Source: Flavobacterium sp. (GTDB taxonomy: Bacteria; Bacteroidota; Bacteroidia; Flavobacteriales; Flavobacteriaceae). Taken from it: DNA of 64,000 nt. This document shows positions 51,924 through 60,617 of this stretch, piece after piece (positions within the stretch are counted from its first letter, which is position 1; each line of letters starts with the position of its first letter). The DNA lies in contig NZ_JBCNKR010000004.1 in assembly GCF_039595935.1 (NCBI RefSeq), positions 1 through 64,000 on the forward strand. The letters are read 5' to 3'. The notes under the pieces are model-generated. The model saw only the letters and a list, made by a program, of their open reading frames with translations, was not told the DNA's origin and ran no database searches. A program made the translations under genes and the position numbers.

Positions 51924-52274
51924 TTATTCACGCAGAATTTTTTCCATTTTCTTTCCTTTCGCCAACTCATCAACCAATTTATCCATATAGCGTATCTTTT
52001 GCATCATCGGATCTTCAATGTCTTCGATTCTATATCCGCAGATCACACCCGTAATTTTAGATGCATTTGGGTTCAAATTAGGAGCTTCATTAAAAAATGT
52101 CTGTAAATCGGCTTTCTTTTCAATTTGGTCTCTAAATTGTTTTTCGTTGTAACCCGTAAGCCAAAGAATAACAGTATCTACTTCTTCTGCGGTACGTCCC
52201 TTCTTCTCTACTTTTTCTTTGTACAATCTGTAAATACTTGCAAATGAATACCCAAAAACTTTTGTATTATTCAT
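51924..52274 (-). CDS. DUF2200 family protein
   Basis: 116 residues from [18 protein letters not shown], the usual start of DUF2200; the longer frame would reach into the ArsR control region and lacks the family's shape. Small, charged and cytoplasmic, with [23 protein letters not shown] and a [26 protein letters not shown] tail. Function unknown. It is divergent from arsR-type gene 52417. Confidence 0.85.
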   Translation of the reverse strand: MNNTKVFGYSFASIYRLYKEKVEKKGRTAEEVDTVILWLTGYNEKQFRDQIEKKADLQTFFNEAPNLNPNASKITGVICGYRIEDIEDPMMQKIRYMDKLVDELAKGKKMEKILRE

Positions 52275-52368
52275 GATTTCTTCTTTTTGTGTTGAATTTA
52301 AAAGTATAAAAAATCGTCCGTATTTCCTCAGAATTTTAAAAAATATCAAAATTTTCTTCAAAAAAATA

Positions 52369-52398
52369 TTGCGCAGTCAAATAACTGCATTATATTTG
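52369..52398 (+). promoter_or_regulatory. ArsR-operon promoter (-33 TTG and -7 box)
   Basis: TTG at 52369-52371 and TATATTTG at 52391-52398 are 19 nt apart, fitting the TTTG-N19-TAnnTTTG layout. The expected transcript would begin near 52404, 13 nt before the ATG. Confidence 0.65.
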
Positions 52399-52413
52399 CA
52401 GTCAAATAACTGC
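52373..52413. promoter_or_regulatory. Duplicated palindromic operator GCAGTCAAATAACTGC
   Basis: The 16-bp sequence GCAGTCAAATAACTGC (5-bp inverted arms) occurs exactly at 52373-52388 and 52398-52413, 25 bp apart. The first lies between -33 and -7, the second from the end of the -7 box to 3 nt before the start codon. This is the place of an ArsR-type autorepressor site. Confidence 0.75.
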
Positions 52414-52416
52414 ACA

Positions 52417-52743
52417 ATGGAAATACGTAGAGATGTTTTTCAGGCAATTGCCGACCCAACGCGAAGAGCTATTTTAAATCTGGTTGCGATACAAGCCATG
52501 ACACCCGGTACAATAGCAGATAATTTTGACTCGTCGAGACAAACGATTTCAAAACATATAAAGATTCTTACTGAGTGTGAATTGCTTGACCAGCAGCAAA
52601 ACGGCAGAGAGATTTATTATTACATAAATGCAAAAAAAATAAAAGAAGTTGCTGATTTTATTGAGCCTTTCCGCCAAATGTGGGATGATCGCTTTAATAA
52701 ACTAGAAAGCATAATGAAAAATTATAAACCAAAAAACGACTAA
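52417..52743 (+). CDS. ArsR-family transcriptional regulator
   Basis: 108 residues from ATG 52417 (the longer frame would extend over the promoter). The winged HTH has [40 protein letters not shown] with a recognition helix [13 protein letters not shown]. The metal-binding Cys motif of true ArsR/SmtB is absent, so the signal is not a metal by that site. It is likely an autoregulator at the duplicated operator just upstream. It heads an operon with an AHSA1 gene (3 nt after) and a DoxX-like gene. Confidence 0.88.
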   Translation: MEIRRDVFQAIADPTRRAILNLVAIQAMTPGTIADNFDSSRQTISKHIKILTECELLDQQQNGREIYYYINAKKIKEVADFIEPFRQMWDDRFNKLESIMKNYKPKND

Positions 52744-52746
52744 CCC

Positions 52747-53214
52747 ATGGAACGTAAAACAAAAATCAGTGCCGAAAATGGCCAGCAGGAAATTCTGATT
52801 ACAAGAGAATTTGATATTCCGCTTGAATTGCTTTTTAAAGCTTATGTCGAAGCCGAAATTGTAGAACAATGGATGGGAACAAAAGTTTTAAAATTAGAAA
52901 ATAAAAAATACGGAGGCTGGCAGTTTGAAACCAAAGATCCAAATGGAAATGTAGTTTTTAGTGCTAATGGTGTCATTCATGATTTTGTTCCCGATAAAAG
53001 AATTGTGAGAACATTTGAAATGGACAATGCCAATTTTGCACCTCAATTAGAGTTTTTAGAATTTGAAAAGTTAACCGATTCAACTAGTAAATTAACTATT
53101 CAGACAATATATAAATCGGTTGAACATAGAGATTATCAGTTAAAATTACCTTTTTCGCAAGGGTTGAATATGGCACACAATCGTTTAGAAGAAATCGTAA
53201 AACAATTAAAATAA
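52747..53214 (+). CDS. SRPBCC/AHSA1-family protein
   Basis: 155 residues. The helix-grip fold is recognised from ITREFDIPLELLFKAYVEAEIVEQWMG at the start and the C-terminal long helix GLNMAHNRLEEIVKQL. Such proteins bind hydrophobic ligands; the ArsR-AHSA1 pair is a common cassette in bacteria, with the cavity as possible ligand or stress sensor. Confidence 0.85.
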   Translation: MERKTKISAENGQQEILITREFDIPLELLFKAYVEAEIVEQWMGTKVLKLENKKYGGWQFETKDPNGNVVFSANGVIHDFVPDKRIVRTFEMDNANFAPQLEFLEFEKLTDSTSKLTIQTIYKSVEHRDYQLKLPFSQGLNMAHNRLEEIVKQLK

Positions 53215-53220
53215 ATCATC

Positions 53221-53592
53221 ATGAGCAAAAGAAACAAAATTATTTACTGGATTGCTACCATTTGGCTGGCTTTAGGAATGACTTCAACAGGAATTGTGCA
53301 AATTTTAAAAATGAAAGAAGAAACCGAAATGATGGCACATTTAGGTTATCCGCTTTATTTTTTAACCATTTTAGGAGTTTGGAAGATATTAGGTGTTATC
53401 GCTATTTTAATTCCGAAATATCCTTTATTAAAAGAGTGGACATACGCTGGTTTCTTTTTTGCCATGAGCGGCGCTGTTTTTTCTCATTTAGCAGTTGGAG
53501 ATTCTGGTATTGCCTATTTCGGACCTTCGTTATTATTGGTTTTAACAGTGCTTTCATGGTATTTTAGACCAGCTGAACGTAGAGTAGTTTAG
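53221..53592 (+). CDS. DoxX-like integral membrane protein
   Basis: 123 residues with four hydrophobic helices; the pattern MTSTGIVQILKM, LTILGVWKILGVIAILIP and WTYAGFFFAMSGAVFSHLAVGD is that of DoxX-like family members. It is the third gene of the ArsR operon, 6 nt after AHSA1. Function unknown; possible role in redox or membrane stress is inferred. Confidence 0.8.
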   Translation: MSKRNKIIYWIATIWLALGMTSTGIVQILKMKEETEMMAHLGYPLYFLTILGVWKILGVIAILIPKYPLLKEWTYAGFFFAMSGAVFSHLAVGDSGIAYFGPSLLLVLTVLSWYFRPAERRVV

Positions 53593-53603
53593 TTTACAGT
53601 CAC

Positions 53604-53659
53604 AGTTTTTAGTCTCAGTTTACGACATTAGTATTAACTGTAAACTGAGACTGAAAACT
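53604..53659. terminator. 20-bp hairpin between convergent genes
   Basis: Arms 53604-53623 and 53640-53659 match at 19 of 20 positions. A further partial copy of the right arm follows to 53680. It can serve both the DoxX-like and the monooxygenase genes. Confidence 0.75.
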
Positions 53660-53678
53660 AAAAACTGAGACTGAAAAC

Positions 53679-54842
53679 TTAAACAACTTCATTAAAGAAA
53701 TTTAACAAAAGCTGTAGATTATTTTCATCATGCATTGCTTCAGTTTGCTGCAGCGTAATTTCGGTGATTTCTGAAGTTCTTGCGCACATTTTTTTCTCGA
53801 AGAAACCAATTGCGTCTTCCATTTTTTGAAACAAATTAGAAGTCAAAACTTCATATAATTCTAAAGCATCTGCCAAAGCCTGATTCGCTCCTTCTCCTGC
53901 ATACGGAGGCATACGATGCGCTGCATCACCAATCATAGTTAGATTTGGCAGCGGTTTCCACGATTGATTTAATGGAAAATGATACATAGTTCTCGGAATT
54001 ATCGAAATTTCATCTCCTTTAAATAATTCCTGCCAGTCTCTGCTCCATTCGGCAAAATCTTTTTTGAACCATTCCAGTACCGATTTTTTGTTTTTAAAAT
54101 CAATTCCGGAGTTTATCAGCCAGTTTTGTTCGGTTTTTAATCCGAGTAAAACAGTTAAAGTTCCATCACCTTTGGCACTAAACAAAACCGTTTTTCCTTG
54201 TTCAAGAGCAAAAATTTTTCCTCCGTTTACCAATTTCCAGAGTTTTGGCGCATTTTTTTCCGCATTGTAAACATTGATTTCAATAGCCGTAACTCCAGAA
54301 AATATAGGCTGAATCTCCGTAATATATTTTCTAACGCGTGAATTAGCTCCATCTGAAGCAATTACAAAATCAGCATAGGCCGTAGTTCCATTTTCAAACA
54401 AAATTTCCCAGCCCTCTCCGCAAGGTTTCATTTCAGTAAATTTTGAACCCCAGATTACATTTTCTTCTTTTAAAGAAGCAATTAACAAATCACGCAAAGG
54501 ACCGCGATCAATTTCAGGTCTAAAATGTTCATTACCAAAATCTTCTTCCGGTTTTTCCTTGTGATCGTCGTAAACGATATTCATATCACGATCTGTAATT
54601 TTCATTGTATCAGCTCCTGGGCGATAGTATTTTTTAAATTCATCTATCAATCCGGCTTTATTTATGGCTTTTAAACCTGTATCATCATGCAAATCAAGTG
54701 TAGAACCCTGCTGGCGAACTTCTCGGTTTTCGTCCCTTTCATACACTTTTACATCAACGCCTTTTTCTTGCAACAAACGAGCTAAGGTCAATCCGCCGGG
54801 TCCGCCGCCAATAATGGCTACTTTTTTATTATCTAGTAACAT
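53679..54842 (-). CDS. FAD-dependent monooxygenase, distant TetX relative
   Basis: 387 residues. The FAD Rossmann motif is VAIIGGGPGGLTLARLLQEKG (8-28), then GSTLDLHDDTG, RPEIDRGPLRDLL and the second FAD motif MIGDAAHRMPPYAGEGANQAL. It is a class A flavoprotein hydroxylase, the family that includes the tetracycline-inactivating TetX. The pocket segment differs widely from TetX, so a tetracycline role is not expected. Divergent AraC-type gene 54937 starts 95 nt away, a typical regulator-target pair. Confidence 0.85.
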   Translation of the reverse strand: MLLDNKKVAIIGGGPGGLTLARLLQEKGVDVKVYERDENREVRQQGSTLDLHDDTGLKAINKAGLIDEFKKYYRPGADTMKITDRDMNIVYDDHKEKPEEDFGNEHFRPEIDRGPLRDLLIASLKEENVIWGSKFTEMKPCGEGWEILFENGTTAYADFVIASDGANSRVRKYITEIQPIFSGVTAIEINVYNAEKNAPKLWKLVNGGKIFALEQGKTVLFSAKGDGTLTVLLGLKTEQNWLINSGIDFKNKKSVLEWFKKDFAEWSRDWQELFKGDEISIIPRTMYHFPLNQSWKPLPNLTMIGDAAHRMPPYAGEGANQALADALELYEVLTSNLFQKMEDAIGFFEKKMCARTSEITEITLQQTEAMHDENNLQLLLNFFNEVV

Positions 54843-54936
54843 AATCTATTCTTTTTTATTTGTTTAAATTTTCATTACAAAATTATTGGTATCTTTATAG
54901 GTAAAATATCTTATTTTAATATTAAAATAGTCGTAA

Positions 54937-55896
54937 ATGAAAATTGAAGTTGTAGATAAAAACGGTTCCGGAATTCTCCATAAGTTTGCTGATGCTATTG
55001 GCGCCTCGGTTCGCGGACGTTTTATTGATATTCCTGAAAAGCTGGGAGAAGGTTATATGACCGGATTTACCTGGGGAAATGATTTGCGAATGATGATTCG
55101 GAATTATTATATCAATGAAGAAATTGTACTCGAACGTAAAAACGAATTGCCTGAAGGACAAGAAAATGTCATCTTTTTTTTAAACGGGATTTTTGATAGT
55201 ACTATTGAACAAGAAAAAATTTCAGTCGAACAGCCCAGCGTTTTTATTGGTATGCAATCCGTTTCATCTGTAATTGCAATGCCTGAAAATACTTATTTTA
55301 GAAGTATAACTATTTCTGCGTCAAGATCCTATTTAAAAGAGTTGTTTGGAGAATTAAAACATCCTGTCGCGGCGAACATTATTTCTTCTAAAGATAATTT
55401 TGTTTATGAAATTGGCGTTTCTCCGGCTATGATTACAACGGCAAGCGAAATGATTAATCAAACTGTTCCCGAAAGTTTAGAAAATCATTATCATAAACTA
55501 AAATGTGAAGAGCTGCTGTGTCATATTTTTGCTGTGTTATTGCAGCGTGAAGAAACGCCTGCAAGCGGAATTCATATAAAAGATATTAAATCACTTTATG
55601 CTATAAAATTCCATTTGCAGTCTAATCTTGATAAAGCGCCCAATATTGCTTCATTAGCAAAAGAGGCCGGAATGAGCGAACCCAAACTTCGAAAATTATT
55701 CAAACAAACATTCGGAAAAGGCATTTTTGAATATTATCAGTTTATGAGAATTCAGGAAGCAGCAAGACTTTTAAAAGAAAAACATTTGTCGGTTTCAGAA
55801 GTTGGATATCAGTTAGGATTTACCAATTTGAGTCATTTTTCAAGAGTTTTTGAAGAACATATCGGGTTAAAACCTAAGAAATATTCAGTCTCTTAG
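54937..55896 (+). CDS. AraC-family transcriptional regulator
   Basis: 319 residues. The C-terminal double HTH is at about 225-319, with IASLAKEAGMSEPKLRKLFKQTFGKGIFEYYQFMRIQEAARLLKEKHLSVSEVGYQLGFTNLSHFSRVFEEHIGLKPKKY. The N-terminal part (1-210) is the ligand domain, of the size of those that sense small organic compounds. It is divergent from the monooxygenase at 53679 and probably controls it. Confidence 0.9.
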   Translation: MKIEVVDKNGSGILHKFADAIGASVRGRFIDIPEKLGEGYMTGFTWGNDLRMMIRNYYINEEIVLERKNELPEGQENVIFFLNGIFDSTIEQEKISVEQPSVFIGMQSVSSVIAMPENTYFRSITISASRSYLKELFGELKHPVAANIISSKDNFVYEIGVSPAMITTASEMINQTVPESLENHYHKLKCEELLCHIFAVLLQREETPASGIHIKDIKSLYAIKFHLQSNLDKAPNIASLAKEAGMSEPKLRKLFKQTFGKGIFEYYQFMRIQEAARLLKEKHLSVSEVGYQLGFTNLSHFSRVFEEHIGLKPKKYSVS

Positions 55897-55946
55897 TTTG
55901 ATTATTTAATTTTACAGAAGAAACTTGAATAAAAATAGATCATAAA

Positions 55947-56711
55947 ATGAGTTTAATAATTCAGTCAGCTTTACCGGATATTGCGATTTCTCATTTTGTT
56001 CACAGCTTTTGGATGTTGGAAAACAACACTGGAAAAGAAATTCCGTCTACCCTTTTACCAAACGGAATGGTCGATTTGGCTGTCATGAATATTGATGCTG
56101 ATAATTGGGAAATATCTATAAGAGGCTTAGATACAGTACCCAGTGAAGTGAATATTCCTATTGATGCAAAAATGTATTCTATAGGATTTAAATTATTGGC
56201 TGTCGAATATTTATTTGGAGATTCTATTAAAGATGTTTTAAACGACGGAAAAATTATTTCTGATACAATCTGGCAGTTCAAAAAATCAGATTTAGATACT
56301 TTCGAAAACTTTTGTTTTAAAGCAGCAGAAATCATTAAAAGTATTTTTATTGAAGAAATAGATATCCGAAAAAAGAAACTCTTTGAAATGATTTATTCTG
56401 CAGAAGGTTCTGTAACAGTAACGGAATTATCTGAAAATGTGTTTTGGAGCAGTCGTCAGATCAATCGTTACTTTAATCAGCAATTCGGGATTTCGCTAAA
56501 AGGCTATTGTAATATTCTGCGTTTTGGCTCTTCATTTAAACACATAAGCAAAGGAAAACTTTATCCCGAACAAAATTTTACAGACCAGAATCATTTCATA
56601 AAACAAATCAAAAAATACTCCGGCGTTACGCCAAAAGAATTAAGCAAAAACAAAGACAATCGTTTTATGGATATTGTCGCGATAATAAAAGCGAATTCAA
56701 AAAACGACTGA
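55947..56711 (+). CDS. AraC-family regulator with DUF6597-type N-terminus
   Basis: 254 residues. The N-terminal domain starts PDIAISHFVHSFWMLENNTGKEIPSTLLPNGMVDLAV, typical of the DUF6597 subgroup, and the C-terminal HTH reads VTELSENVFWSSRQINRYFNQQFGISLKGYCNILRF, then QNHFIKQIKKYSGVTPKEL. It ends 51 nt before the second TetX-like gene and runs in the same direction, so that gene may be its target or partner. Confidence 0.87.
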   Translation: MSLIIQSALPDIAISHFVHSFWMLENNTGKEIPSTLLPNGMVDLAVMNIDADNWEISIRGLDTVPSEVNIPIDAKMYSIGFKLLAVEYLFGDSIKDVLNDGKIISDTIWQFKKSDLDTFENFCFKAAEIIKSIFIEEIDIRKKKLFEMIYSAEGSVTVTELSENVFWSSRQINRYFNQQFGISLKGYCNILRFGSSFKHISKGKLYPEQNFTDQNHFIKQIKKYSGVTPKELSKNKDNRFMDIVAIIKANSKND

Positions 56712-56761
56712 TTTTTACTATTTCTGCTTGTAAGACTTTCTCAATTTTGTAACCTAATTTA

Positions 56762-57892
56762 ATGACTAAAATTATGTTACTTACAAATAAAAGAATTGCC
56801 ATTATTGGTGCTGGACCTGTTGGTTTAACAATGGCGAGATTATTACAGCAAAAAGGCGTTGATGTCACTGTTTATGAAAGAGATCAAAATCCCGAAGCCA
56901 GAATTTGGGGCGGAACTCTGGATTTACACAAAGGCTCTGGTCAGAATGCAATGCAGAAAGCCGGATTACTGCAAAAATATTATGACAAAGCCATTCCGAT
57001 GGGAAGAATCATGGCCGATTTTCAGGGAAATATAGTATTTAGCAAGGAAATTTCGGCAGAAGAAATTTATGACGGTCCCGAAATTAACCGAAACGATTTG
57101 AGAACTTTATTAATCCACAGTCTTGAAAAAGATACGGTTATTTGGGATCGAAAATTGATTGATATTGAGCCACAAAATGAGGAATGGCTTTTGCATTTTG
57201 AAAACGGAAATACGGCTTCAGCTGATTTTGTTATTGGCGCAAACGGCGGAATGACGGCTATTAGAAAATATCTTACCAATGCCGAAGTTGAACTTACGGG
57301 AACTTATATGATTCAGGGTGAAGTTGCTAAACCACAAATAAATAACCCGGAATTTTATCAATTTTGCGATGGAAAAATTCTTATGACATCTCATAATGGC
57401 TGTTCATTAGTTGCAAATCCTAAAAATAACAATGCTCTAAGCTATAATGTAATTTTTAAAATGCCGGAAAACATAAATCTGGATTTTAGAAATACAGAAA
57501 GTATAACACAATTTTTGCTGAACACATTCTCGAATTGGGGAGAAATTTATAAAGATTTATTCAGTTCAACTTCTTTCTACGCCGGATTGCCTACTAAAAA
57601 GATTTCTGTTGAAGAACCGTGGAAGAACAATCGCCCCTTGCCTCTTACGCTTATTGGCGACGCTGCGCATTTAATGCCGCCATTTGCCGGACAAGGCGCT
57701 AATATTGGACTTCTGGATGCTCTGATTCTATCTGAAAATCTCTTAGACGGAAATTTTAAAACTATTGAACATGCGATTCAAAATTATGAAGAAAGAATGT
57801 TTGTTTATGCTCAGGAAGCGCAGAATGAAACCAGGGCGAATGAAATTGAAATGCACAAAAGTGATTTTTCTTTTTTAAGATTTGTTAATTAA
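56762..57892 (+). CDS. TetX-like FAD-dependent monooxygenase
   Basis: 376 residues, clearly closer to TetX than the 53679 protein. FAD motif IAIIGAGPVGLTMARLLQQKG (12-32), ER at 39-40, GGTLDLHKGSG (50-60), PEINRNDLR (106-114) and IGDAAHLMPPFAGQGAN (298-314) all match TetX recalled from memory. Of the tetracycline-contact residues, Gln192 of TetX is kept as Gln185, but Arg213 is Ile206 and His234 is Ser227. So the fold is that of TetX, but tetracycline use is doubtful. The ATG at 56774 is an alternative start. Confidence 0.85.
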   Translation: MTKIMLLTNKRIAIIGAGPVGLTMARLLQQKGVDVTVYERDQNPEARIWGGTLDLHKGSGQNAMQKAGLLQKYYDKAIPMGRIMADFQGNIVFSKEISAEEIYDGPEINRNDLRTLLIHSLEKDTVIWDRKLIDIEPQNEEWLLHFENGNTASADFVIGANGGMTAIRKYLTNAEVELTGTYMIQGEVAKPQINNPEFYQFCDGKILMTSHNGCSLVANPKNNNALSYNVIFKMPENINLDFRNTESITQFLLNTFSNWGEIYKDLFSSTSFYAGLPTKKISVEEPWKNNRPLPLTLIGDAAHLMPPFAGQGANIGLLDALILSENLLDGNFKTIEHAIQNYEERMFVYAQEAQNETRANEIEMHKSDFSFLRFVN

Positions 57893-57967
57893 ATAGTTCG
57901 CATTTGTGAGTAAAATAATTCTATCTTAGTATTACAAAACCAACCAATTTATTAAAAAAATCAAAGT

Positions 57968-58381
57968 ATGGAAAACTCACAAAATCAACCAGATGATTCA
58001 ACACCAAAAGTAACCGGTATTGGCGGAATTTTCTTTTTCTTAGAAAATCCAAAGGAAACCAAAGACTGGTATGCCAAAAATTTAGGATTAGAAATCAACG
58101 ATTGGGGTTCTGCCAGTTTTGAATCCAGAAATCTCGATAAACCGGATCAGATCGAATCGACTCAATGGTGTCCTTTTAAGAAAGGTGATAAATATTTTGA
58201 GCCTTCAAAAAAAGAGTTTATGATTAACTATCGTGTTCAGAATATCGAAGGACTTTTAGAAAAATTAAAAGCCAACGGAGTTATTGTTCTTGATGATATT
58301 GAAACCTACGATTATGGTAAGTTTGTGCATATTATGGATACAGAAGGTAATAAAATTGAACTTTGGGAGCCTGTTTATTAA
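57968..58381 (+). CDS. VOC family protein
   Basis: 137 residues. One paired VOC module: GIGGIFFFLENPKETKDWYAKNLGLEINDWG at the start and FVHIMDTEGNKIELWEPV at the end, the latter with the metal-type Glu. Probably a small glyoxalase-like or antibiotic-binding protein; the substrate is not known. It precedes an XRE-type gene by 36 nt. Confidence 0.85.
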   Translation: MENSQNQPDDSTPKVTGIGGIFFFLENPKETKDWYAKNLGLEINDWGSASFESRNLDKPDQIESTQWCPFKKGDKYFEPSKKEFMINYRVQNIEGLLEKLKANGVIVLDDIETYDYGKFVHIMDTEGNKIELWEPVY

Positions 58382-58417
58382 ACAGCTATATTTACCAAAA
58401 TAACCAGGACAGAAAAA

Positions 58418-58960
58418 ATGAAAACAAAAGTTCAAATATTGAGAGAAGAAAAACATCTTACTCAAACTGAACTTGCCGAAAAATCAGGGCTTTCATTGCG
58501 AACGATACAAAGAATTGAAGCCGGAAATATTCCGAAAGGTTTTACGCTTAAAACATTAGCAAAAGCATTTGAAGTTGACCCTGAAGATCTGCTTCCTAAT
58601 TCACAAATTGATTCCGAAATAAAACGTGCCAAACTGATTAATTTTTCAGTTTTATCCTCGATGATTATTCCGTTTGGCAATATTATTTTCCCTTCTATTT
58701 TAACCTATAAATCCAAAGAACTAAAAGCAAAAGAATTAGGGAAATCTATTCTCACAATTCAGATTATTTACACTTTTATATTGGGGATTTTACTTATAAT
58801 AAGTCCGTTTATTCAAAAAACATTTTCTATTCAATTTCCACTGTTCATTGTTGTTTTAGTAATAATGAAAATGATGAATCTTTATATTGTTTTTAAAAAC
58901 AGTTCAGATTTAGCTCAAAAATCAGAACTTTCTATAAAACTGAAATACAGTATTTTATAA
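58418..58960 (+). CDS. XRE-family HTH protein with C-terminal membrane helices
   Basis: 180 residues. An XRE HTH (5-62) reads LREEKHLTQTELAEKSGLSLRTIQRIEAGNIPKGFTLKTLAKAFEVDPEDLL. Residues 75-165 hold three or four hydrophobic helices (SVLSSMIIPFGNIIFPSI, LTIQIIYTFILGILLIISPF, FPLFIVVLVIMKMMNLYIVF). So it is a membrane-bound regulator that may report the state of the membrane. Such fusions are seen in Flavobacteriia; target unknown. Confidence 0.85.
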   Translation: MKTKVQILREEKHLTQTELAEKSGLSLRTIQRIEAGNIPKGFTLKTLAKAFEVDPEDLLPNSQIDSEIKRAKLINFSVLSSMIIPFGNIIFPSILTYKSKELKAKELGKSILTIQIIYTFILGILLIISPFIQKTFSIQFPLFIVVLVIMKMMNLYIVFKNSSDLAQKSELSIKLKYSIL

Positions 58961-59048
58961 TCGATGTCGCATAATTGACGTATAAAAGTCATATCGTTTT
59001 TTAAAGTTATCCGAATTACAATCTGCAATATTGCACAAAAAAATTGTG

Positions 59049-59987
59049 ATGAAAATAATTAAGAAAATTGTTTTGACTTTAATAGTCGTTGTTGCCTCAT
59101 TGCTAATTGGAGGCTATTTTTATTTTGATAAAAAATTCAGCCCGCCGGAAAATTACCTTCAGGTTTCGGGAAATGCAGAAAACATTCCCATAAAATGGAT
59201 TTCTGATAATGAAAATCCGCACTCGGCACTCCTTCTGCCCGTTCATATTAACGGAATTGAAAATGTATTTTATATGCAACTGGATTTTGGTTCGCCAATA
59301 ACGGTTTTCTATCAAAATTCATTGAAATCTATACAAGAGAAATTTCCAAAACAAAAGCTATTTAAGCAGAATAAAAAGGATGTTTCTTTAGGTTTCAAAA
59401 TTCAGGAATTAGATATTTCTTCAAGAAATTTTCAATTGTTGGCTTATGGCAAAAATGCTGATTTTGAAAACTCAAATACAATTAATATTGTTGGCACCAT
59501 TGGAACTGATCTTTTAGAAAAAAGAACCGTAACGCTTGATTTTGTAAACAATTTTTGTTCATTCGAAGAAAATAAACTCTTGAAAAACGCTTTTGATTTT
59601 CAGTTTAAAAAACGAAAACTTCTATTTCCTGCCAAAATTGGTAATCAGGATTTAAAACTGCTTTACGATTCAGGAACAAGTGGTTATGAACTAATTGTAA
59701 ATAAAGAAGAATGGTTAAAATACAAAATGCCAAAAGGGAAAATAAAAAAAGAAATAGGAAATTCATGGGGCAATATTTTGACTGTTATTTCGGCTCCAGC
59801 CAATGAAGAAATGCAATTCGGAAACGCTAAACTGCCAATTACTGAAGTTACGTATATAGAAGGAATTTCTAAAATGCAGATTTTTTTAATGAAACGCTCC
59901 GGAATGCAGGGAATGATTGGTAATAAGCTCTTTATAAACCATAAATTGAGTATTGATTGTAAAAATGAAAAGTTTAGTGTAGAATAA
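59049..59987 (+). CDS. Membrane-anchored retropepsin/pepsin-like aspartyl protease-like protein
   Basis: 312 residues from ATG 59049 (an ATG at 59031 would add six). Membrane helix at 5-23, then two similar beta halves: QLDFGSPITVFYQNSL in the first and LLYDSGTSGYELIV in the second. The DSGT motif is the active-site type of aspartyl proteases; the first half has DFGS, an Asp in place but not the usual DTG/DSG. Activity is not sure. Periplasmic location is expected. Confidence 0.65.
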   Translation: MKIIKKIVLTLIVVVASLLIGGYFYFDKKFSPPENYLQVSGNAENIPIKWISDNENPHSALLLPVHINGIENVFYMQLDFGSPITVFYQNSLKSIQEKFPKQKLFKQNKKDVSLGFKIQELDISSRNFQLLAYGKNADFENSNTINIVGTIGTDLLEKRTVTLDFVNNFCSFEENKLLKNAFDFQFKKRKLLFPAKIGNQDLKLLYDSGTSGYELIVNKEEWLKYKMPKGKIKKEIGNSWGNILTVISAPANEEMQFGNAKLPITEVTYIEGISKMQIFLMKRSGMQGMIGNKLFINHKLSIDCKNEKFSVE

Positions 59988-60095
59988 AATATTTGAAAAG
60001 CATATTTGGTTTTAAAAAATCTGAATATGTTTTTCTTATTTTGGATTTATTGTTTAATATTACTCTTAAATTACAATGTTAAACTTTACATTTTT

Positions 60096-60599
60096 ATGTT
60101 AAAAACAATACTTAAAGTTTTTGGTAACGGAGCGCTTTATGGAGTTTATGCTTTCTTATTTTGCTTTTTAATGGGATATTTTGTTTTACCATTCAATACC
60201 CTTTTATCATATTCAATTCCGATAGCACTTTGCGCTATGATAATAAACGGAGCAATGTATTCAAGATTTACAAAACCAGTAAAAGTTTTAGAAAAGATTG
60301 TAATAAACACAAACAATTCTGAAACACTTATAATTCAGTCGCCGGCAAATCATTTGATTGATAATGATATAGTTTCGAGAAAATTGTGTTTAACTGACCA
60401 AAGATTATTGTTTAAAAGTCATTCAGATCAGGAATTTGAATGGAATAAATCAGAACTTCATTCTTTGAATTCTTATCCATCTTTTAAAAATAAAGGTGGT
60501 GAATTTACCTTAAAAAATGAAGAAAATCGTAGATTGATGTTTGAAGTTGATGAGATTAAAGCCTGGAAAAACGAATTAAACAGAATATACAATCAATAA
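60096..60599 (+). CDS. Membrane protein with PH-like C-terminal domain
   Basis: 167 residues from ATG 60096 (a TTG-start extension upstream is not supported). Two membrane helices at about 10-60 (GALYGVYAFLFCFLMGYFVLPF and SYSIPIALCAMIINGAMY), then a soluble domain with RKLCLTDQRLLFKSHSDQEFEWNKSELHSLNSYPSF, the pattern of GRAM/PH-like lipid-binding modules. Function unknown. It precedes the broken gene 60618. Confidence 0.6.
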   Translation: MLKTILKVFGNGALYGVYAFLFCFLMGYFVLPFNTLLSYSIPIALCAMIINGAMYSRFTKPVKVLEKIVINTNNSETLIIQSPANHLIDNDIVSRKLCLTDQRLLFKSHSDQEFEWNKSELHSLNSYPSFKNKGGEFTLKNEENRRLMFEVDEIKAWKNELNRIYNQ

Positions 60600-60617
60600 A
60601 TTAAAAATACCCAATAC

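Noticed and set aside
52273..52416. Longer start for the ArsR regulator
   Set aside because: The extension would translate the promoter and both operator copies and adds no family sequence.
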